Below, piece after piece: positions 61,664 to 64,000 of a stretch of DNA of 64,000 nt. Numbering within the stretch: the stretch's first letter is position 1; each line of letters begins with the position of its first letter. The stretch is taken from positions 372,001 to 436,000 of the forward strand of contig JAEWSH010000042.1 in the NCBI GenBank assembly GCA_023398375.1, written 5' to 3'. The DNA is from Bacillota bacterium. GTDB lineage: Bacteria > Bacillota > Clostridia > Lachnospirales > Lachnospiraceae. The notes below the pieces were generated by a model. That model had not been told where the DNA came from. It made no database searches and saw nothing but the letters and a program-made list of their open reading frames with translations. The position numbers and the translations under genes are program-made.

Positions 61664-62599
61664 ATGTCTGTAGAAAAGAATTGTAATAATGACAGACAGG
61701 AGCGAGCAAAAAGGGTTAAATTATTAAAAAAAATAATCTTAATTCTATTGGTTACGGCAATTGTAATACCGACTGTATTGTGTATCATACTTTTTGTCAG
61801 AGTACATTCGCTGGAAAAGCAGATGCAGGGATTGCATGAAACAATGGCATTAGAGCAGGAACAACTACAGGCACGAAAAGAAGCAGAACAAGTTGCAGCA
61901 GAAGCAGTCATTGAACAAAAATTGTTGGAATCAGAAGAGGAGAGCGAGCAGCCGGAAGCAAAAGATACCAGGAGAAAAGTGTATCTGACATTTGATGACG
62001 GGCCCAGTGCCAACACGGCTGAAATACTTGACATTTTACAGGAATACAATGTAAAAGCTACTTTTTTTGTAGTGGGAAAGACAGATGAAGTATCCATAGA
62101 AAATTATAAGCGTATCGTTGCAGAGGGCCATACATTAGGTATGCATTCGTACAGTCATAAGTATAATGAAATATATACTTCAATAGAGGCTTATAGTGAG
62201 GATTTATGTAAATTACAGGATTATTTATATGAGATAACCGGAGTACAATCGACTTACGTGCGATTTCCTGGAGGAAGCAGCAACAAGGTAAGTAAAGTAA
62301 ATATGCAGGATTTGATTTCTTATTTAAGTGAGAAGAAAATTACATATTATGATTGGAATATTTCTTGTGGTGATGCAGATACTTCAAATCTGGATCCGCA
62401 GATTATTGTAAGCAACTGTTTAGATAAATTGGACCAATATAGGAATGAGGCTATGATTCTTATGCATGATGCAAATGATAAGAAGACGACCGTAGAGGCA
62501 TTACCTATTATGATAGAAAGCATTCAAAAGATGGATGATACGGTAATACTTCCAATCACAGAAGAGACTGTACCAATACAACATGTAATAGAAAAATAG
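61664..62599 (+). CDS. Membrane-anchored polysaccharide deacetylase
   Basis: The 311-residue protein has an N-terminal membrane helix (about 22-45), a coiled-coil stalk (about 48-90) and a NodB-type deacetylase domain (about 100-300). Metal and catalytic motifs are present: TFDDGPS (Asp pair), HSYSH (His pair), RFPGGSSN, DWNISCGD and LMHDANDK. It probably deacetylates cell-wall or exopolysaccharide N-acetyl groups. GAGGAAGA precedes the ATG. A bactofilin gene follows by about 27 bases. Confidence 0.93.
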   Translation: MSVEKNCNNDRQERAKRVKLLKKIILILLVTAIVIPTVLCIILFVRVHSLEKQMQGLHETMALEQEQLQARKEAEQVAAEAVIEQKLLESEEESEQPEAKDTRRKVYLTFDDGPSANTAEILDILQEYNVKATFFVVGKTDEVSIENYKRIVAEGHTLGMHSYSHKYNEIYTSIEAYSEDLCKLQDYLYEITGVQSTYVRFPGGSSNKVSKVNMQDLISYLSEKKITYYDWNISCGDADTSNLDPQIIVSNCLDKLDQYRNEAMILMHDANDKKTTVEALPIMIESIQKMDDTVILPITEETVPIQHVIEK

Positions 62600-62626
62600 A
62601 ATCAAGATACTAATGGAGGATTGAAA

Positions 62627-63541
62627 ATGGGATTTTTTCAAGATTTAAAAGAGGATTTATCGCAGGCTGTAACTGAATTAATGGATGAGGAAATAAATGA
62701 GGCAGCGGCGGAAACGTCGATGGAAGAAAATATCGTGGAAGAACCACCGGTAGAGGAACTGTCAACAGAAGAATTGCCAGAAGGAATTCAAATAGAAGAA
62801 CCAGTTGAAGAAAAAACAGAGGTTTTCGAGGAAGGAACGGAAGAACGGCCGACAGAAGCTGAAGTAGAAGCTATGTTCAAGGCTGAGCTCGGAATTGAGG
62901 ATGCAGAAGAATCTTTTGAGTCCGAAAATATGCTTCATGATCCAGAAGAAATGCAAGAAAAAGATGAGGCAGTGGATGAAAATTCAGAAGCTATGATGGA
63001 TAGTTTGTTATATGATATTGCAGCATCAAAAGAAAAAACTGAAAAGGTGGAAAGAACAATGCAAGTAGAAGAATATGCAGAAGAAGCGCTTGATGAAACA
63101 GCAGTTATTACACAGGGAATGACGATTAAGGGTGATGTAAGATCCAAGGGTTCGATGGATATTATCGGAAGCATTGAAGGTGACATTGATATTCTTGGGA
63201 AATTAAATGTTACAGGAAGTATCAATGGCAATTCTAAAGCTGCAGAGGTATTTGCGGATGCAGCTAAAGTTGTTGGTGAAATCCATACATCAGGAACTGT
63301 AAAAATCGGTGCAAGCAGTGTTATTATTGGTAATATTACGGCTACCTGCGCTGTAATTGCCGGTGCGGTAAAGGGCGATATTGATGTTCAAGGACCGGTT
63401 GTACTTGATACATCAGCTATTGTGATGGGCAATATTAAATCCAAGTCAGTACAGATTAATAATGGCGCTGTTATTGAAGGTTTGTGTTCCCAATGCTATG
63501 CAGATATCAATCCAACGAATTTTTTTGATGAATTTAAATAA
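62627..63541 (+). CDS. Bactofilin (polymer-forming cytoskeletal protein)
   Basis: The protein of about 304 residues has an acidic, Glu-rich N-terminal half (about 1-150) and a C-terminal bactofilin beta-helix domain (about 160-295). The latter shows TVIKGDVRSKGSMDIIGSIEGDIDILGKLNVTGSINGN-like six-residue turn units (ITQGMTIKGDVRSKGSMDIIGSIEGDI). Bactofilins polymerise without nucleotide and often partner cell-wall enzymes, which fits the deacetylase next to it. ATG 62627 has GGAGG about eight bases upstream. pyrH starts 14 bases downstream, so they may be co-transcribed. Confidence 0.9.
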   Translation: MGFFQDLKEDLSQAVTELMDEEINEAAAETSMEENIVEEPPVEELSTEELPEGIQIEEPVEEKTEVFEEGTEERPTEAEVEAMFKAELGIEDAEESFESENMLHDPEEMQEKDEAVDENSEAMMDSLLYDIAASKEKTEKVERTMQVEEYAEEALDETAVITQGMTIKGDVRSKGSMDIIGSIEGDIDILGKLNVTGSINGNSKAAEVFADAAKVVGEIHTSGTVKIGASSVIIGNITATCAVIAGAVKGDIDVQGPVVLDTSAIVMGNIKSKSVQINNGAVIEGLCSQCYADINPTNFFDEFK

Positions 63542-63555
63542 ACGGGCGGCGTAAT

Positions 63556-64000
63556 ATGAAGAGAATATTATTGAAATTAAGTGGAGAAGCTCTTGCAGGT
63601 CCACAAAAAACAGGATTCGATGAAGAAACAGTAAAAAAAGTAGCATTTCAGGTAAAAGAGCTGCTTGAGGCTGGTACAGAAGTGGGTATTGTAATCGGCG
63701 GAGGTAACTTTTGGAGAGGACGTTCCAGTGAAAATATAGATAGAACAAAGGCTGATCAGATAGGTATGTTGGCAACAATTATGAATTGCATTTATGTATC
63801 CGAGATTTTTAGATCTGTTGGTATGATGACAAATATTCTGACCCCTTTTGAATGCGGTTCCTTTACAAAAGTCTTTTCAAAGGACAGAGCCAATAAATAT
63901 TTTGCAAAAGGTATGGTAGTTTTTTTTGCTGGCGGTACAGGGCATCCATATTTTTCTACAGATACAGGTGTGGTACTTCGTGCGATTGAAGTAGATGCAG
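63556..64000 (+). CDS. pyrH: UMP kinase PyrH, N-terminal part
   Basis: The gene runs off the end of the window; 148 codons are visible. The protein starts MKRILLKLSGEALAGPQKTGFDEE, has GTEVGIVIGGGNFWRG and the RTKADQIGMLATIMNC motif typical of UMP kinase, and is an amino acid kinase family member. In Bacillus pyrH directly follows tsf; here it follows the bactofilin gene, 40 kb from tsf. Confidence 0.97.
   Translation, partial: MKRILLKLSGEALAGPQKTGFDEETVKKVAFQVKELLEAGTEVGIVIGGGNFWRGRSSENIDRTKADQIGMLATIMNCIYVSEIFRSVGMMTNILTPFECGSFTKVFSKDRANKYFAKGMVVFFAGGTGHPYFSTDTGVVLRAIEVDA

Overview
The window looks like the chromosome of a motile, endospore-lineage Clostridia, most likely a nitrogen-fixing member of the Lachnospiraceae (Clostridium cluster XIVa). 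The reasons are an AT-rich sequence with strong AGGAGG-type ribosome binding sites; a flagellar/chemotaxis operon in Firmicutes order, with fliY carrying CheC-like domains and CheC/CheD; sigma-28 placed just upstream of rpsB-tsf as in Bacillus; a clostridial-type nif cluster with nifI1/nifI2, a NifN-B fusion and a split NifV; and agr-type peptide signalling. No rRNA, tRNA, CRISPR array, transposase or integrase was found.

Layout. (1) 1-21,611 is one long co-directional fla/che block: motB (partial), fliL, fliM, fliY, cheY, fliO, fliP, fliQ, fliR, flhB, flhA, flhF, flhG, a PilZ protein, cheB, cheA, cheW, cheC, cheD, a small membrane protein, the sigma-28 gene, a FapA-like gene, two small or coiled-coil genes (one SwrB-like) and an MltG-like fragment protein. 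(2) 21,783-23,559 is rpsB-tsf, closed by a strong terminator. (3) 23,560-63,541 is about 40 kb of accessory genes sitting between tsf and pyrH, which are adjacent in many bacteria. (4) pyrH starts at 63,556 and runs off the window.

The accessory block holds the following, in order: a cyclic-di-GMP-I riboswitch in front of a membrane GGDEF-EAL protein; an unrecognised coiled-coil protein; an AgrA/AgrC-like pair with no peptide gene; modABC for molybdate uptake; nifH-nifI1-nifI2-nifD-nifK-nifE-nifN/B-2Fe2S ferredoxin-nifV(omega)-nifV(alpha)-AnfO-like; a possible FliD-like protein; a DUF3048 lipoprotein; a divergent AraC regulator and GH42 beta-galactosidase; a PAS/GAF/GGDEF cyclase; a complete agr-like system (A, C, D, B); an unknown gene; uridine phosphorylase and deoC; an XRE regulator; a possible 25-residue membrane peptide gene; an ECF sigma with its membrane partner; a polysaccharide deacetylase; and a bactofilin.

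Themes that connect the regions: molybdate import sits directly upstream of the Mo-nitrogenase genes that need it. Cyclic-di-GMP appears as a sensor (riboswitch and PilZ protein) and as enzymes (two GGDEF proteins, one also EAL). The intergenic gaps carry at least two families of structured dispersed repeats. One of these has paired base changes that preserve its stem, and this is the most unusual non-coding signal in the window.
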